Shown in pieces: positions 26,736 to 35,782 of a stretch of DNA of 64,000 nt; position 1 is the first letter of the stretch, and each line of letters opens with the position of its first letter. The stretch covers positions 1-64,000 of the forward strand of contig JAILZT010000009.1 of assembly GCA_023512345.1 (NCBI GenBank), given 5' to 3'. Below the pieces are notes generated by a model. It was not told the DNA's origin, made no database searches, and was given only the letters and a program-made list of their open reading frames with translations. This DNA is from Paenibacillus sp. Lineage in GTDB: Bacteria > Bacillota > Bacilli > Paenibacillales > Paenibacillaceae. A program made the translations under genes and the position numbers.

Positions 26736-28004
26736 ATGAGCGAACTAATAAACAACCGTGAAGTAGATGTACCGGAACAAAACCGCCGCCAAGCTATGTT
26801 GAAAGAAATCATCAAGGAACTGCATGCAGGCAAAAGCGTGGATGAAGTTAAGGCTCGTTTTGCAGAAGCCGTAGGAGATGTAACTGTAGCGGAAATCTCT
26901 GCGATGGAGCATTCCCTGATGACAGAGGAGGGCATTCCTGTCTCTGAGGTGCAGCGTTTATGCTCGGTGCATACAGCAATTTTCAAAGGATCAATTGAAG
27001 AGATCCACCGCTCCTCCAAGCCGGAGGAACAGCCGGGTCACCCCGTGCACACTTTCAAGCTGGAGAACCGTGAAATCGAACGGCTCGTGAATTTCCGTCT
27101 GGAGCTTCATGCGGAGAAGTTCCAAAAGAACGACAGCGAAGAAATTATATTCAAGCTGCTAGAGGACCTAAATCTTCTGCTTGATATAGATAAGCACTAC
27201 AGCCGTAAAGAAAATCTGGTATTTCCTTACCTTGAAAAATACGGTATCTACGGACCCACTAAAGTAATGTGGGGTGTGGATGACGGCATCCGCAGTATGA
27301 TTAAGTCCGCGAAGGCGAGCTTAAGCAGTTACAACGGTAATAAAGCAGAGGTTGGAGAAGCGCTTGCCTTAATTATTACGGAAGTAAACGAAATGATCTT
27401 TAAGGAAGAAAATATTCTCCTGCCGATGGCGTTGGATAAGCTGACCGAGGACGAATGGGTAAAGATTGCACGTGAGAGCGATGAGATTGGGTTCTGTCTG
27501 GCAGCGCCGGACCAGGAATGGATTCCCGAGCGTGCGGGAGAGCCTGAGGGCGCAGTAGAAGCTAAGGAAAAGGAAGACGAGGCTGGCACTGCTCCGCAAG
27601 GCTTTATCCGTTTTGAGACAGGGCTTTTGTCCTTACATCAGTTGGAGACTGTTCTGAACCATCTGCCGGTTGACCTTACTTTTATCGACGAGAATGATGT
27701 GGTGCGTTATTTCTCCCATGGTAAAGAGCGCATTTTTGCCCGCACCAAAGCCGTTATTGGTCGTACAGTTCAGAACTGTCACCCTCCGCAAAGTGTGCAT
27801 GTTGTAGAAAAGCTGCTGGAGGACTTCAAGGCAGGCCGCAAGGATGCTGAGGATTTCTGGATTGCCATCAAAGACAAGTTCATTTATATTCGTTACTTTG
27901 CCGTTCGTGATGCTGAGGGCCGTTACATGGGTACTTTGGAATTTACGCAAAATATCGCCCCTATTCGCGCACTTGAGGGACAAAAACGCATTTTGTCGGA
28001 ATAA
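26736..28004 (+). CDS. DUF438 protein with hemerythrin-like and PAS domains
   Basis: A 422-residue cytoplasmic protein in three parts: an N-terminal DUF438 helical region (~1-90), a hemerythrin-like HHE domain (~110-240, with HAEKFQKNDSEE, DIDKHYSRKENLVFPYLEKY and FKEENILLPMA supplying His and Glu ligands for a di-iron site) and a C-terminal PAS-type domain (~300-415, VDLTFIDENDVVRYF). Hemerythrin domains bind oxygen or nitric oxide, and DUF438 proteins pair with DUF1858 proteins as here. The FNR-type and Fur-type boxes ahead of the pair agree with an anaerobic/iron role. An acidic Glu-rich linker lies at ~265-285. Exact activity is not known. Confidence 0.87.
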   Translation: MSELINNREVDVPEQNRRQAMLKEIIKELHAGKSVDEVKARFAEAVGDVTVAEISAMEHSLMTEEGIPVSEVQRLCSVHTAIFKGSIEEIHRSSKPEEQPGHPVHTFKLENREIERLVNFRLELHAEKFQKNDSEEIIFKLLEDLNLLLDIDKHYSRKENLVFPYLEKYGIYGPTKVMWGVDDGIRSMIKSAKASLSSYNGNKAEVGEALALIITEVNEMIFKEENILLPMALDKLTEDEWVKIARESDEIGFCLAAPDQEWIPERAGEPEGAVEAKEKEDEAGTAPQGFIRFETGLLSLHQLETVLNHLPVDLTFIDENDVVRYFSHGKERIFARTKAVIGRTVQNCHPPQSVHVVEKLLEDFKAGRKDAEDFWIAIKDKFIYIRYFAVRDAEGRYMGTLEFTQNIAPIRALEGQKRILSE

Positions 28005-28030
28005 ATTGGTTAGCTAGTAGACATATATCG

Positions 28031-28062
28031 ACTTCCTCGCCGCTCAGGTGGGGAAGTTTTTT
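28031..28062 (+). terminator. Terminator after the DUF438 gene
   Basis: ACTTCCTC-GCC / GGT-GGGGAAGT stem with GCTCA loop and TTTTTT. Confidence 0.82.
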
Positions 28063-28223
28063 CTAGTGTGGAGTATTTGTGAGCCTAGCAGTTTCCGCTT
28101 CCAAAAACTTATTGTATAATAGCTTGTCCGGGTGTGTCGCCTTTCCTTGACCGCAGAGGGGGCTTCTATTATAGTGGGAACGTAGGATTAACTATTTTAG
28201 CATAGAAAAAGGTGGCTTATTAC

Positions 28224-29174
28224 ATGTCTGAAAATATCTACGTTGGCGTGGATTTAGGTGGAACCGCAATCAAAGTTGGAATCTGTAATGCCGAAGGGAA
28301 CCTGCTGCATACGTTTGAAGGGCCCACTGGAACTGCGGACGGCGTCGATACCGTCATCGATAACATCGAGAAGTATGTACGTCAAATTGTAGAAGACTCT
28401 CCGTATTCTTGGGATCAGCTTGCTGGTGTAGGAGCAGGAGTGGCCGGCTTTACGAATATCCGTGAAGGAATCATCATACTTGCGCCTAACATAGGATTTA
28501 GAGATGTGCCGATCCGTTCCATTTTGGAGGGTCGCTTGAATAAGCCTGTCAAAATAGACAATGATGCAAATGTAGCTGCACTGGGTGAAGCCTGGAGCGG
28601 TGCGGGTCAGGGCATTGAGAATTGTGTCTGCTATACACTGGGTACCGGAGTCGGTGGCGGTATTATCATCAACGGTAAAATCTATCAAGGCTTCGCAGGT
28701 CTGGCCGGTGAACTGGGCCATATTTCAGTAGTGCCTGATTTGGAAGCGATTCAATGCGGATGCGGAAACATGGGTTGTTTGGAAACCGTTTCCTCAGCAA
28801 CAGGTATTATTCGTATGGCTAATGATGCTGTGGCTCGCGGCGACCGAACCTCTCTTTCTTTGGTAGAAAAGATTGCGGCGAAGGAAGTTTTTGATGCGGC
28901 CAAAGAAGGCGATGAGGTTGCAATTCGTATTGTAAACCGGTCCGCTTTCTATTTGGGTAAATCCATGGCAGCTGTGGCTGCAGTGCTTAACCCTGAAGTA
29001 TTTATCGTAGGTGGCGGTGTATCTAAAGCCGGCGATATTCTGTTCGATGAGGTTCGCCGTGTGTTTGCTAAGTTGGCACCAGCACCGCTTCAGACAGGGG
29101 TAACTATCATTCCAGCTAAGCTAGGCAATGATGCAGGTATTGTCGGTGCTGCCGGACTATTACTTCGTTCATAG
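28224..29174 (+). CDS. glcK: Glucokinase GlcK (ROK family)
   Basis: Phosphorylates glucose to glucose 6-phosphate with ATP. The 316 residues contain the N-terminal phosphate motif VGVDLGGTAIKVG, the ROK segment GELGHISV and the zinc-binding cysteine motif CGCGNMGCLE. A GTG at 28212 would add four residues, but AAAAAGGTGG is better spaced for ATG 28224. A -10 like TATAAT is at 28115-28120. First gene of a run with rapZ, glmR, whiA and HPr. Confidence 0.93.
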   Translation: MSENIYVGVDLGGTAIKVGICNAEGNLLHTFEGPTGTADGVDTVIDNIEKYVRQIVEDSPYSWDQLAGVGAGVAGFTNIREGIIILAPNIGFRDVPIRSILEGRLNKPVKIDNDANVAALGEAWSGAGQGIENCVCYTLGTGVGGGIIINGKIYQGFAGLAGELGHISVVPDLEAIQCGCGNMGCLETVSSATGIIRMANDAVARGDRTSLSLVEKIAAKEVFDAAKEGDEVAIRIVNRSAFYLGKSMAAVAAVLNPEVFIVGGGVSKAGDILFDEVRRVFAKLAPAPLQTGVTIIPAKLGNDAGIVGAAGLLLRS

Positions 29175-29225
29175 AACCACGCAATTATAATAACCATATA
29201 CTAAATCTAGGGAGGGGACGCTTTT

Positions 29226-30125
29226 ATGACCGAGTTGGAGTTAATACAGCCCGGCGGGGCAACCCTGATCATTATTACAGGAATGTCCGGGGCAGGGAAA
29301 ACTATTGCAGTACAAAGCTTGGAGGACCTTGGTTTTTTCTGTGTCGATAATTTACCGCCGGTCCTGATTCCTAAATTCGCAGAGCTGATTGAACAATCTA
29401 AAGGGAAAATCGCCAAGGTAGCCCTTGTGATTGACTTGCGGGGACGGGAATTCTTTACGGCTCTGTCGGAGTCTCTTGCTTATATAAAAGACGAGTCTAC
29501 GATTGGTTGTGAAATCCTGTTTCTGGATGCCACGGACTCTGTGCTCGTGCAGCGTTACAAAGAGAGCCGCCGGCATCATCCGCTTGCGCCTAAGGGAATG
29601 CCTCTTGACGGTATTCGTCTAGAACGTAAAATGCTCGAGGAACTGAAGAACTCAGCAACTCAAGTCATAGACACGAGCAGTATGAAACCAGCTCAGCTAA
29701 AAGAGAAGATTGTAACCCGTTTTTCTCACCTGGGCAAAAGCACACTCTCCGTCAATATTACTTCGTTTGGATTCAAATATGGGATTCCCATTGATGCTGA
29801 CCTTGTATTCGATGTTCGCTTTTTACCTAATCCGCACTATGTGGATCACTTGCGGCCAAAGACTGGACAAGAAAGTGACGTCTATGAGTATGTGATGAAG
29901 TGGCCTGAAACGCAGGCATTCCTGACAAAATTGCTTGATATGCTTCATTTTCTGGTTCCACAGTATCGTAAAGAAGGAAAGTCGCAGATTATTATCGGTA
30001 TTGGATGTACAGGCGGGAAGCACCGTTCAGTAGCCATTTCTGAATATTTAGGCAAAATGCTTGGAGTTAGCGAAACAGAATCAGTAACGGTTAGCCATCG
30101 GGATGCCGAACGCGATCGGCACTAA
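29226..30125 (+). CDS. rapZ: RapZ/YvcJ nucleotide-binding protein
   Basis: A 299-residue P-loop protein with Walker A GMSGAGKT at residues ~20-27 and the C-terminal domain signature [10 protein letters not shown]. In Escherichia coli RapZ steers RNase E onto GlmZ; in Bacillus the YvcJ homologue binds nucleotides and affects competence, with no settled target. The start follows GGAGGGGACG. Tightly linked to glmR and whiA, an order conserved across Firmicutes. Confidence 0.93.
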   Translation: MTELELIQPGGATLIIITGMSGAGKTIAVQSLEDLGFFCVDNLPPVLIPKFAELIEQSKGKIAKVALVIDLRGREFFTALSESLAYIKDESTIGCEILFLDATDSVLVQRYKESRRHHPLAPKGMPLDGIRLERKMLEELKNSATQVIDTSSMKPAQLKEKIVTRFSHLGKSTLSVNITSFGFKYGIPIDADLVFDVRFLPNPHYVDHLRPKTGQESDVYEYVMKWPETQAFLTKLLDMLHFLVPQYRKEGKSQIIIGIGCTGGKHRSVAISEYLGKMLGVSETESVTVSHRDAERDRH

Positions 30126-30142
30126 CGAGAGAAGGGATTACA

Positions 30143-31117
30143 GTGGCTGAAGAACAAAGAGAGCGGCCGCGAATTGTTGTCATGGGCGGGGGTACTGGAT
30201 TGTCTGTAATGCTCCGCGGTTTGAAGGAAAAGCCGCTGGATATTACAGCCATTGTAACAGTAGCTGATGACGGAGGCAGCTCTGGTATCTTACGGAGCGA
30301 GTTGCAAATGCCTCCTCCAGGCGATATCCGCAACGTGTTGACCGCAATGGCTGACGTAGAGCCGTTAATGGCTGACATTATGAGGTATCGCTTCAGTAGC
30401 GGTGAGGGTTTAGCAGGGCACAGTCTTGGTAATCTGATCTTGGCTGCACTCACTGATATATCCGGTGACTTTGTTACAGCAGTACGTGAGCTAAGCCGAT
30501 TATTCGCCGTTCGCGGCCGAGTATTGCCTGCTGCAGGAGAGGCTGTAGTGCTCCATGCAGAGATGTCTGATGGAACCTTCATCACTGGTGAATCGAAGAT
30601 ACCGGAGGCTGGAGGCATCATTAAACGTGTGTTTCTGGAGCCGGCAGATGTAGAGCCGCTGCCTGAAGCTCTGGAAGCCATTCAGAATGCGGATGCAATC
30701 CTGCTCGGTCCGGGCAGTCTATACACAAGCATCCTTCCGAATCTACTCGTACCTAAGCTGGCAGAAGCGGTCGTTTCTTCAGAAGCTATCAAAATTTTTG
30801 TCTGCAATGTAATGACTCAGCCTGGCGAGACAGATAATTATACGGTAAGCGATCATTTGCAAGCGGTGTATGATCATATTGGCCTACATCTATTCGATTA
30901 TGTTATCGTCAACGACGGTGAAATTCCGCCACAGGTGCAGAATAAATATGCTGAGAAGGGTGCTCGGCCGGTGAAGGTTGACCGGGAAGCTCTGGATGGT
31001 GCTGGATATAAGGTTATTGCGGATAAGTTGGTATTATTTAAGACATACTTGCGGCATGATACCGATAAACTAAGTCATCATATTTTTCAGCTGGTACAAG
31101 ATTGGATATCAAGATAA
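30143..31117 (+). CDS. glmR: Gluconeogenesis factor GlmR (YvcK)
   Basis: A 324-residue CofD-like fold protein. It starts VVMGGGTGLSVMLRGLKEK and carries the TVADDGGSSG and GHSLGNL motifs of the YvcK/UPF0052 family. In Bacillus subtilis GlmR binds UDP-GlcNAc and stimulates GlmS, channelling carbon to the cell wall. GTG start with GAAGGGATT upstream, 17 bases after rapZ. Confidence 0.93.
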   Translation: MAEEQRERPRIVVMGGGTGLSVMLRGLKEKPLDITAIVTVADDGGSSGILRSELQMPPPGDIRNVLTAMADVEPLMADIMRYRFSSGEGLAGHSLGNLILAALTDISGDFVTAVRELSRLFAVRGRVLPAAGEAVVLHAEMSDGTFITGESKIPEAGGIIKRVFLEPADVEPLPEALEAIQNADAILLGPGSLYTSILPNLLVPKLAEAVVSSEAIKIFVCNVMTQPGETDNYTVSDHLQAVYDHIGLHLFDYVIVNDGEIPPQVQNKYAEKGARPVKVDREALDGAGYKVIADKLVLFKTYLRHDTDKLSHHIFQLVQDWISR

Positions 31118-31146
31118 TTCTAAGGATTTAGAAAGAGGTGAGACCC

Positions 31147-32076
31147 TTGTCTTTTGCGGCACTGACAAAAAAAGAGCTGACGATGGTCGAGAGCCAGCCC
31201 TGCTGTGAGAAAGCGGAAATGTCAGCACTGATTCGGATGAACGGGTCTGTGCAGCTTTCGAGCAAAAAGGTAGTTCTGGACATTTCGACAGAGAATGCCG
31301 CGATTGCAAGGCGGGTTTATTCCTTGCTTAAGAAATATTACCAGGTCCATATCGAGCTTCTCGTGCGTAAAAAAATGCGTTTGAAGAAAAATAACGTCTA
31401 TATCGTTCGGATACCTGCTCGAGTGCAGGAAATTCTGAACGACCTTAGAATTGTTTCTGAGGGCTTTATTTTCACAGACGGCATTGATGAGGAGATTGTG
31501 GGCAAAAACTGCTGTAAACGTGCTTACTTACGTGGTGCATTTATGGCAGGCGGTTCTGTGAACAACCCGGAAGGTTCTTCTTATCATTTGGAGATATCCT
31601 CTATGTACGAAGAACATTGCAAAGCGCTGGTGGATCTGGCAGGTGAGTTTCATCTCAACGCCCGTTGCATTGAGCGCAAGAAAGGCTTCATTCTCTACAT
31701 AAAAGAGGGTGAGAAAATCATCGAGTTTTTAAGCCTGATCGGAGCGCATCAAGCACTTTTCAAATTTGAGGATGTGCGGATTATGCGAGATATGCGCAAC
31801 TCCGTGAATCGCATCGTTAACTGTGAGACAGCAAACCTGAATAAGACCATCAGCGCTGCCGTGCGGCAGATTGAGAACATCAAGCTGCTGCAAAGAGAAG
31901 TGGGGCTTGAGAGCTTGCCCGATAAATTGCGGGAAGTTGCTGAAGTCAGGCTGGCCCATCCTGATATTAATCTCAAGGAAGTCGGCGAGATGCTCAAGGG
32001 GATGGTCAGTAAGTCGGGCGTAAACCACAGACTTCGGAAATTAGATGAGCTTGCGGATAAGGTACGAGGCGGCTAA
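31147..32076 (+). CDS. whiA: WhiA, sporulation/division-associated DNA-binding protein
   Basis: A 309-residue protein with an N-terminal LAGLIDADG-homing-endonuclease-like fold lacking nuclease residues ([20 protein letters not shown] is the first conserved block) and a C-terminal helix-turn-helix ([20 protein letters not shown]). The start is set at TTG 31147 because the protein then begins [12 protein letters not shown] as in other WhiA and AGAGGTGA lies just upstream; GTG 31138 is the alternative. It follows glmR and precedes HPr. Confidence 0.93.
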   Translation: MSFAALTKKELTMVESQPCCEKAEMSALIRMNGSVQLSSKKVVLDISTENAAIARRVYSLLKKYYQVHIELLVRKKMRLKKNNVYIVRIPARVQEILNDLRIVSEGFIFTDGIDEEIVGKNCCKRAYLRGAFMAGGSVNNPEGSSYHLEISSMYEEHCKALVDLAGEFHLNARCIERKKGFILYIKEGEKIIEFLSLIGAHQALFKFEDVRIMRDMRNSVNRIVNCETANLNKTISAAVRQIENIKLLQREVGLESLPDKLREVAEVRLAHPDINLKEVGEMLKGMVSKSGVNHRLRKLDELADKVRGG

Positions 32077-32173
32077 TATTTTTTTTCTAGTGTGGAATAC
32101 GTTATAATGATATAATATTATAAAATTTATGTGAAAATTTTGGGCAGATTTCAAAATAGGGGGTAAGCGTTTC

Positions 32174-32443
32174 ATGACAAAGCACCCGGTAGTTGTACGG
32201 TTAAAGACGGGGCTCCATGCTCGACCAGCAGCATTATTCGTGCAGGAAGCAAACAAGTTTTCGTCTGAGATTTTCGTGGAAAAAGATGATAAAAAAGTAA
32301 ACGCAAAAAGTATCATGGGGATCATGAGTCTTGCGATCAGCTCGGGCACGGAGATTTACATTAGCGCTGATGGCGCCGACGCGGAGCAAGCTGTAACCGC
32401 TTTGACGAGTCTTGTTAGTAAGGAAGAGCTGGAGAATCAGTAA
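32174..32443 (+). CDS. ptsH: Phosphocarrier protein HPr at the crh position
   Basis: An 89-residue HPr-fold protein. His15 is present (TGLHARPA) and Ser46 is present (NAKSIMGIMSL), so it can in principle receive phosphate from enzyme I and be phosphorylated by HprK. In Bacillus subtilis the gene after whiA (yvcL) is crh, whose product has Gln at position 15; here the catalytic histidine remains, so it is a true HPr, perhaps covering both roles. A TATAAT lies at 32103-32108 and the ribosome site is GGGGGTAAG. The terminator follows at 32472. Confidence 0.92.
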   Translation: MTKHPVVVRLKTGLHARPAALFVQEANKFSSEIFVEKDDKKVNAKSIMGIMSLAISSGTEIYISADGADAEQAVTALTSLVSKEELENQ

Positions 32444-32471
32444 TTTGTTAGGTCATACTTCATGGTTAACC

Positions 32472-32495
32472 AAAAGCCCTTTATGGGCTTTTTTT
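32472..32495 (+). terminator. Terminator after HPr
   Basis: AAAAGCCC-TTTA-TGGGCTTTTTTT: short perfect stem with T tail. Confidence 0.88.
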
Positions 32496-32521
32496 AATAC
32501 CTACAATTGGAGGTAATTATG

Positions 32522-32731
32522 ATGAAAGCGTCATCCCTAACTCTAGTTAATCCATGCATGGAATTGAAAGGTTCCTACATAGAGTTTTATGAGGAATGGA
32601 TACATAGTGAAGAAGATATCGCCACCAATGTGGGCTCGGAAAAAACAATTCGTAAAAATGGCGGGGTAGAGGACACCGTTTATATAGAGAGCGATGGTAA
32701 TGTGGTTAAACGGTTTTGGATCGAGGCATAA
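32522..32731 (+). pseudogene. Internally deleted GNAT acetyltransferase remnant
   Basis: A 69-residue frame with a good ribosome site (GGAGGT 32509-32514). Residues ~1-32 match the N terminus of a common GNAT type (LVNPCMELKGSYIEFYEEWI) and residues ~37-69 match the C terminus of the same type (SEKTIRKNGGVEDTVYIESDG then VKRFWI). The ~100-residue acetyl-CoA-binding middle is missing, yet the frame is kept. No function is expected. The family comparison is from memory. Confidence 0.6.
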
Positions 32732-32777
32732 TCACAAGGAGGTACTTGAGAATTTTTTGAAGTGAATGAAGAAATGC

Positions 32778-32805
32778 TGCAACCTTTAACGGGGGGCCTC
32801 GTCTA
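32778..32805 (+). promoter_or_regulatory. ECF-sigma-type promoter of the SIMPL gene
   Basis: TGCAACC, 15 bases, CGTCTA: the AAC-type -35 and CGTC-type -10 of extracytoplasmic-function sigma factors. It is 43 bases before the ATG. No sigma or anti-sigma gene is in the window. Confidence 0.6.
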
Positions 32806-32847
32806 GAGTATACAAACATTTTAAAAGAGTGAAAGGGGATGGCAAGT

Positions 32848-33600
32848 ATGAAGAACTGGGTTAAATCAGTTGGATCGGTGCTGCTGGCGGGAAGTTTAAT
32901 AATGGGAGGGATCGGACTGAGCGGAGCATTCAAGGGTCCAGAGAAAGCCTTTGCGGAGGATGTGCAGAAAAACATTGTAAGCGTAGTCGGTAAAGGTGAA
33001 CTGTCAATTAAGCCGGATATTGTGTACCTGTCTATTGGCGTGGATACTTCGGCGGCAACTGCTCAGGAAGCCCAAAAGAGCAATGGAGCAAAGATTCAGA
33101 AGCTGACAACTCTTTTGAAAACAACATGGGGAATTGCAGACAAGGATATTCAAAGCACTCAATTCTCAGTTCAGCCTAACTACAGCTATAGTGAAAAAGA
33201 AGGACAACAGATTAAAGGCTATAATGCCCACCACACATTAGAAGTTTCTTACCGTGACCTGTCCAAGGTAGGTGCATTGCTGGATGCTGCTTCAGGAGCA
33301 GGGGCTAACAATATTGGCAATGCCCGCTTCGCTGTTGAAGATTCCTCTGCTTTTGAAGCACAGGTCATCGAGAAAGCTATGGCAAATGCTGATGTTAAAG
33401 CAGGTGCGATTGCTAAGGCGGCTAAACGCAGTCTGGGTCAAGTGACTACCGTTAGTCAAAATGATGTGGGCGCTAACCCTATCTACTACGATAACATGAA
33501 AATGGAGTCGGGTGCGGCTGATAGTGCTGGTGGTACTTCCGTACAGCCGGGTGAAGTTAAAGTTACAACTATGTTGAGCGTAACCTATGAGCTGAAATAG
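32848..33600 (+). CDS. Secreted SIMPL-domain (DUF541) protein
   Basis: A 250-residue exported protein. A signal peptide (KNWVKSVGSVLLAGSLIMGG, cleavage probably after AFA near residue 35) is followed by a SIMPL/DUF541 domain running to the end (VVGKGELSIKPDIVYLSIGV, ending VTTMLSVTYELK). Members include YggE/BP26-type periplasmic proteins linked to oxidative or envelope stress; activity unknown. ATG 32848 is chosen over ATG 32839 because GAAAGGGG ends at 32838. The ECF-type promoter agrees with envelope-stress control. Confidence 0.88.
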   Translation: MKNWVKSVGSVLLAGSLIMGGIGLSGAFKGPEKAFAEDVQKNIVSVVGKGELSIKPDIVYLSIGVDTSAATAQEAQKSNGAKIQKLTTLLKTTWGIADKDIQSTQFSVQPNYSYSEKEGQQIKGYNAHHTLEVSYRDLSKVGALLDAASGAGANNIGNARFAVEDSSAFEAQVIEKAMANADVKAGAIAKAAKRSLGQVTTVSQNDVGANPIYYDNMKMESGAADSAGGTSVQPGEVKVTTMLSVTYELK

Positions 33601-33633
33601 ATCGTAAGAAAACACAGTATAGATCATAAATGT

Positions 33634-33677
33634 AAGGAGGTTTCTTCTGCGGGTTTGCAGGATAAACCTCCTTTTTT
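33634..33677 (+). terminator. Terminator after the SIMPL gene
   Basis: AAGGAGGTTT / AAACCTCCTT stem around a 20-base loop, with TTTTTT. Confidence 0.82.
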
Positions 33678-33773
33678 CTTATCAATTGCTATAAAGATGA
33701 GTGAAACCTCTCAGTATGTTTAAAGAAATGTAATAAGATGCTGCTTACACGCTCTTAATTACTAAAAAAATGT

Positions 33774-33783
33774 AAAGCGCTTT
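33774..33783. promoter_or_regulatory. cre-like palindrome
   Basis: AAAGCGCTTT, the central ten bases of a catabolite-responsive element, but flanked GT...GT rather than TG...CA. It lies 82 bases before the next gene; a TATAAT is at 33810-33815. Weak evidence. Confidence 0.3.
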
Positions 33784-33855
33784 GTAACATTCGGACTTCT
33801 TGTGATCATTATAATGGACAGTATGGATCGGAAAAACGAAAAGGAGAAGTGAATC

Positions 33856-34956
33856 ATGCAAAGTTTATGGAAAAACACTCGAAAATCGGCCGTTAGTGTA
33901 TTGGCAGCAGGTATCTTACTGGGAGGCATTACCTTTGGTGCAGAAACAGGCTTTACGGCATCTGCTGTAACGCAGGCTAAGCCAGTGGCTAATTCACTAG
34001 TGGTATTAAAGTTAAATGGAGCAATTGCGCAGCAGCAAGGTATTTTTCGGGATGGAAAGGTGTGGGTTCCGGTAAGTTTTATGCGTGACACCCTTCGCCT
34101 GCCGGTTTCTTATGATAAGAAGGAGAATGTCTATACGATTGGCACAGGAATTAAGCAGGCTAAGCTTATGGTATCGGATTATGGCGTGACGATTTCAGTG
34201 AACAATTATTATATCCGTGAATATGAAGGTAAGAATCTTAATAATAGGCTCTATCTGCCTTTTAACCTTTTGAGTGACTATCTGGGTTACCAAGGCGATT
34301 GGAATGCTGCTTCGGGCAGATTAAATGTGCTTACCAGACCACAGAATGCAATAACGATAACAACGGAAAGTTATGTGAAGTTAAAAGAAGGTGCCAACAT
34401 CAAGCTGAATTATCCGCAGATCAGCGGGCTCAGTAATCCAGAAGCTCAAAAAAAGATTAATGACACCTTAAAACAGACAATCATGAACTTTGCCGCAGGA
34501 GCAGAGAAGGAAATCTCCAATAAAGGGGAAGATGATCGGCCTTACGAATTCGAGGGCAATTATGTAGTTACCTATAATCAAAAGGGTGTCTTAAGCCTGG
34601 TTACGGATCAGTATGGTTACACGGGCGGTGCTCACGGGATGACTTACCGCAACGCTTTTACCTTCTCCTTAAAGGACGGCAAACGCCTGCTCCTTGGTGA
34701 TTTATTCGGAACCAATCCCAACTATAAGAAAGTATTGAATACCAAGCTGAGTAAGCTCCTCAAGGCAGAAGGCGGTTATTTTGGAGGATTTAATGGGTTG
34801 AATACGGAGAAATATTTTTATCTGAAGGATGGTAAGGTCGTTATTTTCTTCCAATTATATGAATATACAGCCTATGCTTCAGGATTCCCTGCGTACACGT
34901 TCAACTTTAATGAATTACTACCTGATGGAAGCAGCCCGTTTACAAAGCTCCAGTAA
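33856..34956 (+). CDS. Secreted stalk-domain (copper amine oxidase N-like) / DUF4163-DUF3298 protein
   Basis: A 366-residue exported protein. Signal peptide at residues 1-38 ending near TASA. Residues ~45-155 form a stalk or copper-amine-oxidase-N-like domain (VWVPVSFMRDTLRLPVSYD, LYLPFNLLSDYLGYQGDW), common in Paenibacillus surface proteins. Residues ~165-366 look like DUF4163 plus DUF3298 (YTGGAHGMTYRNAFTFSLKD, KVVIFFQLYEYTAYASGFP), also found in RsiV anti-sigma and PdaC deacetylases. No catalytic domain is attached, so a binding or sensing role at the cell surface is the best guess. Confidence 0.8.
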   Translation: MQSLWKNTRKSAVSVLAAGILLGGITFGAETGFTASAVTQAKPVANSLVVLKLNGAIAQQQGIFRDGKVWVPVSFMRDTLRLPVSYDKKENVYTIGTGIKQAKLMVSDYGVTISVNNYYIREYEGKNLNNRLYLPFNLLSDYLGYQGDWNAASGRLNVLTRPQNAITITTESYVKLKEGANIKLNYPQISGLSNPEAQKKINDTLKQTIMNFAAGAEKEISNKGEDDRPYEFEGNYVVTYNQKGVLSLVTDQYGYTGGAHGMTYRNAFTFSLKDGKRLLLGDLFGTNPNYKKVLNTKLSKLLKAEGGYFGGFNGLNTEKYFYLKDGKVVIFFQLYEYTAYASGFPAYTFNFNELLPDGSSPFTKLQ

Positions 34957-35062
34957 ATCCTATCCGCGAACGCCAGATAAGGACGTCTCCCCGTTACCTA
35001 ATACAGCTCTAGTTCATATCCTAAATTATGAATTTAGCAGATGTATGGGGGAGGGGGTAACT

Positions 35063-35701
35063 ATGAGCTATCAATATACTGCCATTGGGGATTCACTGAC
35101 AACAGGATTTGGGGCCTTGCCGGGCAATGGTTTTGTTCCGGTGTACAGTAGGATGGCGGAGACACGGTTGCGTTCCAAGGTGGTCTATTCCAATCTTGGA
35201 GTGAATGGATTAACTACAGGAGAGCTGGCACAGCGATTACGGGGAAATAGCATGTACCGGCAGTTGATTCAAGAAGCCCAGCTAATTACGCTGACTATTG
35301 GTGGGAATGATTTGATCCGCGCGGCTAAATTCGCAGTAAGACAGCCAGAGAATACCTCCAGCATACTCAGAAAAGCACTGCAGGAATGCAAACAGAACTT
35401 CGCCGGAATCATGGAAACGTTATGGCAATTAAAAATCAATCACGGAAAGCCCTACATTATCCGAATTGTTGGATTGTATAATCCCTATCCTAATCTAGAG
35501 GAGGCTACAGATTGGGTGCTTCAGTTCAATCGGTATGCCTCACAGTATAATAGCCGGGTCTGTGGGTTTGCATCAATATATAATCAGTTTGCCGGGAATG
35601 AGAGAGAACTGTTATCCATAGATCATATACATCCCAATAAACGGGGTTACTATGTTATTGCTGAGAAGCTGAACAACCTCGGTTACGGAATGTTGTACTG
35701 A
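35063..35701 (+). CDS. SGNH/GDSL-type esterase or lipase
   Basis: A 212-residue hydrolase with block I AIGDSLTTG (nucleophile Ser), block II GVNGLTT, block III GGND and the terminal DHIHPN carrying the catalytic Asp-His. No signal peptide, so probably cytoplasmic; it resembles YpmR-type lipases. The frame is open upstream into the preceding gene, but GGGGGAGGGGG at 35047-35057 points to ATG 35063. Substrate unknown. Confidence 0.87.
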   Translation: MSYQYTAIGDSLTTGFGALPGNGFVPVYSRMAETRLRSKVVYSNLGVNGLTTGELAQRLRGNSMYRQLIQEAQLITLTIGGNDLIRAAKFAVRQPENTSSILRKALQECKQNFAGIMETLWQLKINHGKPYIIRIVGLYNPYPNLEEATDWVLQFNRYASQYNSRVCGFASIYNQFAGNERELLSIDHIHPNKRGYYVIAEKLNNLGYGMLY

Positions 35702-35723
35702 GCGGTCCTGTTAACGAACACAA

Positions 35724-35765
35724 AAGAACCCTTATCTGCGGTTGCAGATAAGGGTTCTTCTTTAT
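35724..35765. terminator. Bidirectional terminator between the SGNH gene and clpP
   Basis: Perfect 16-pair stem AAGAACCCTTATCTGC / GCAGATAAGGGTTCTT with GGTT loop; T-rich to the right, A-rich to the left. Confidence 0.9.
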
Positions 35766-35782
35766 TCTAAATATTATGTTGC

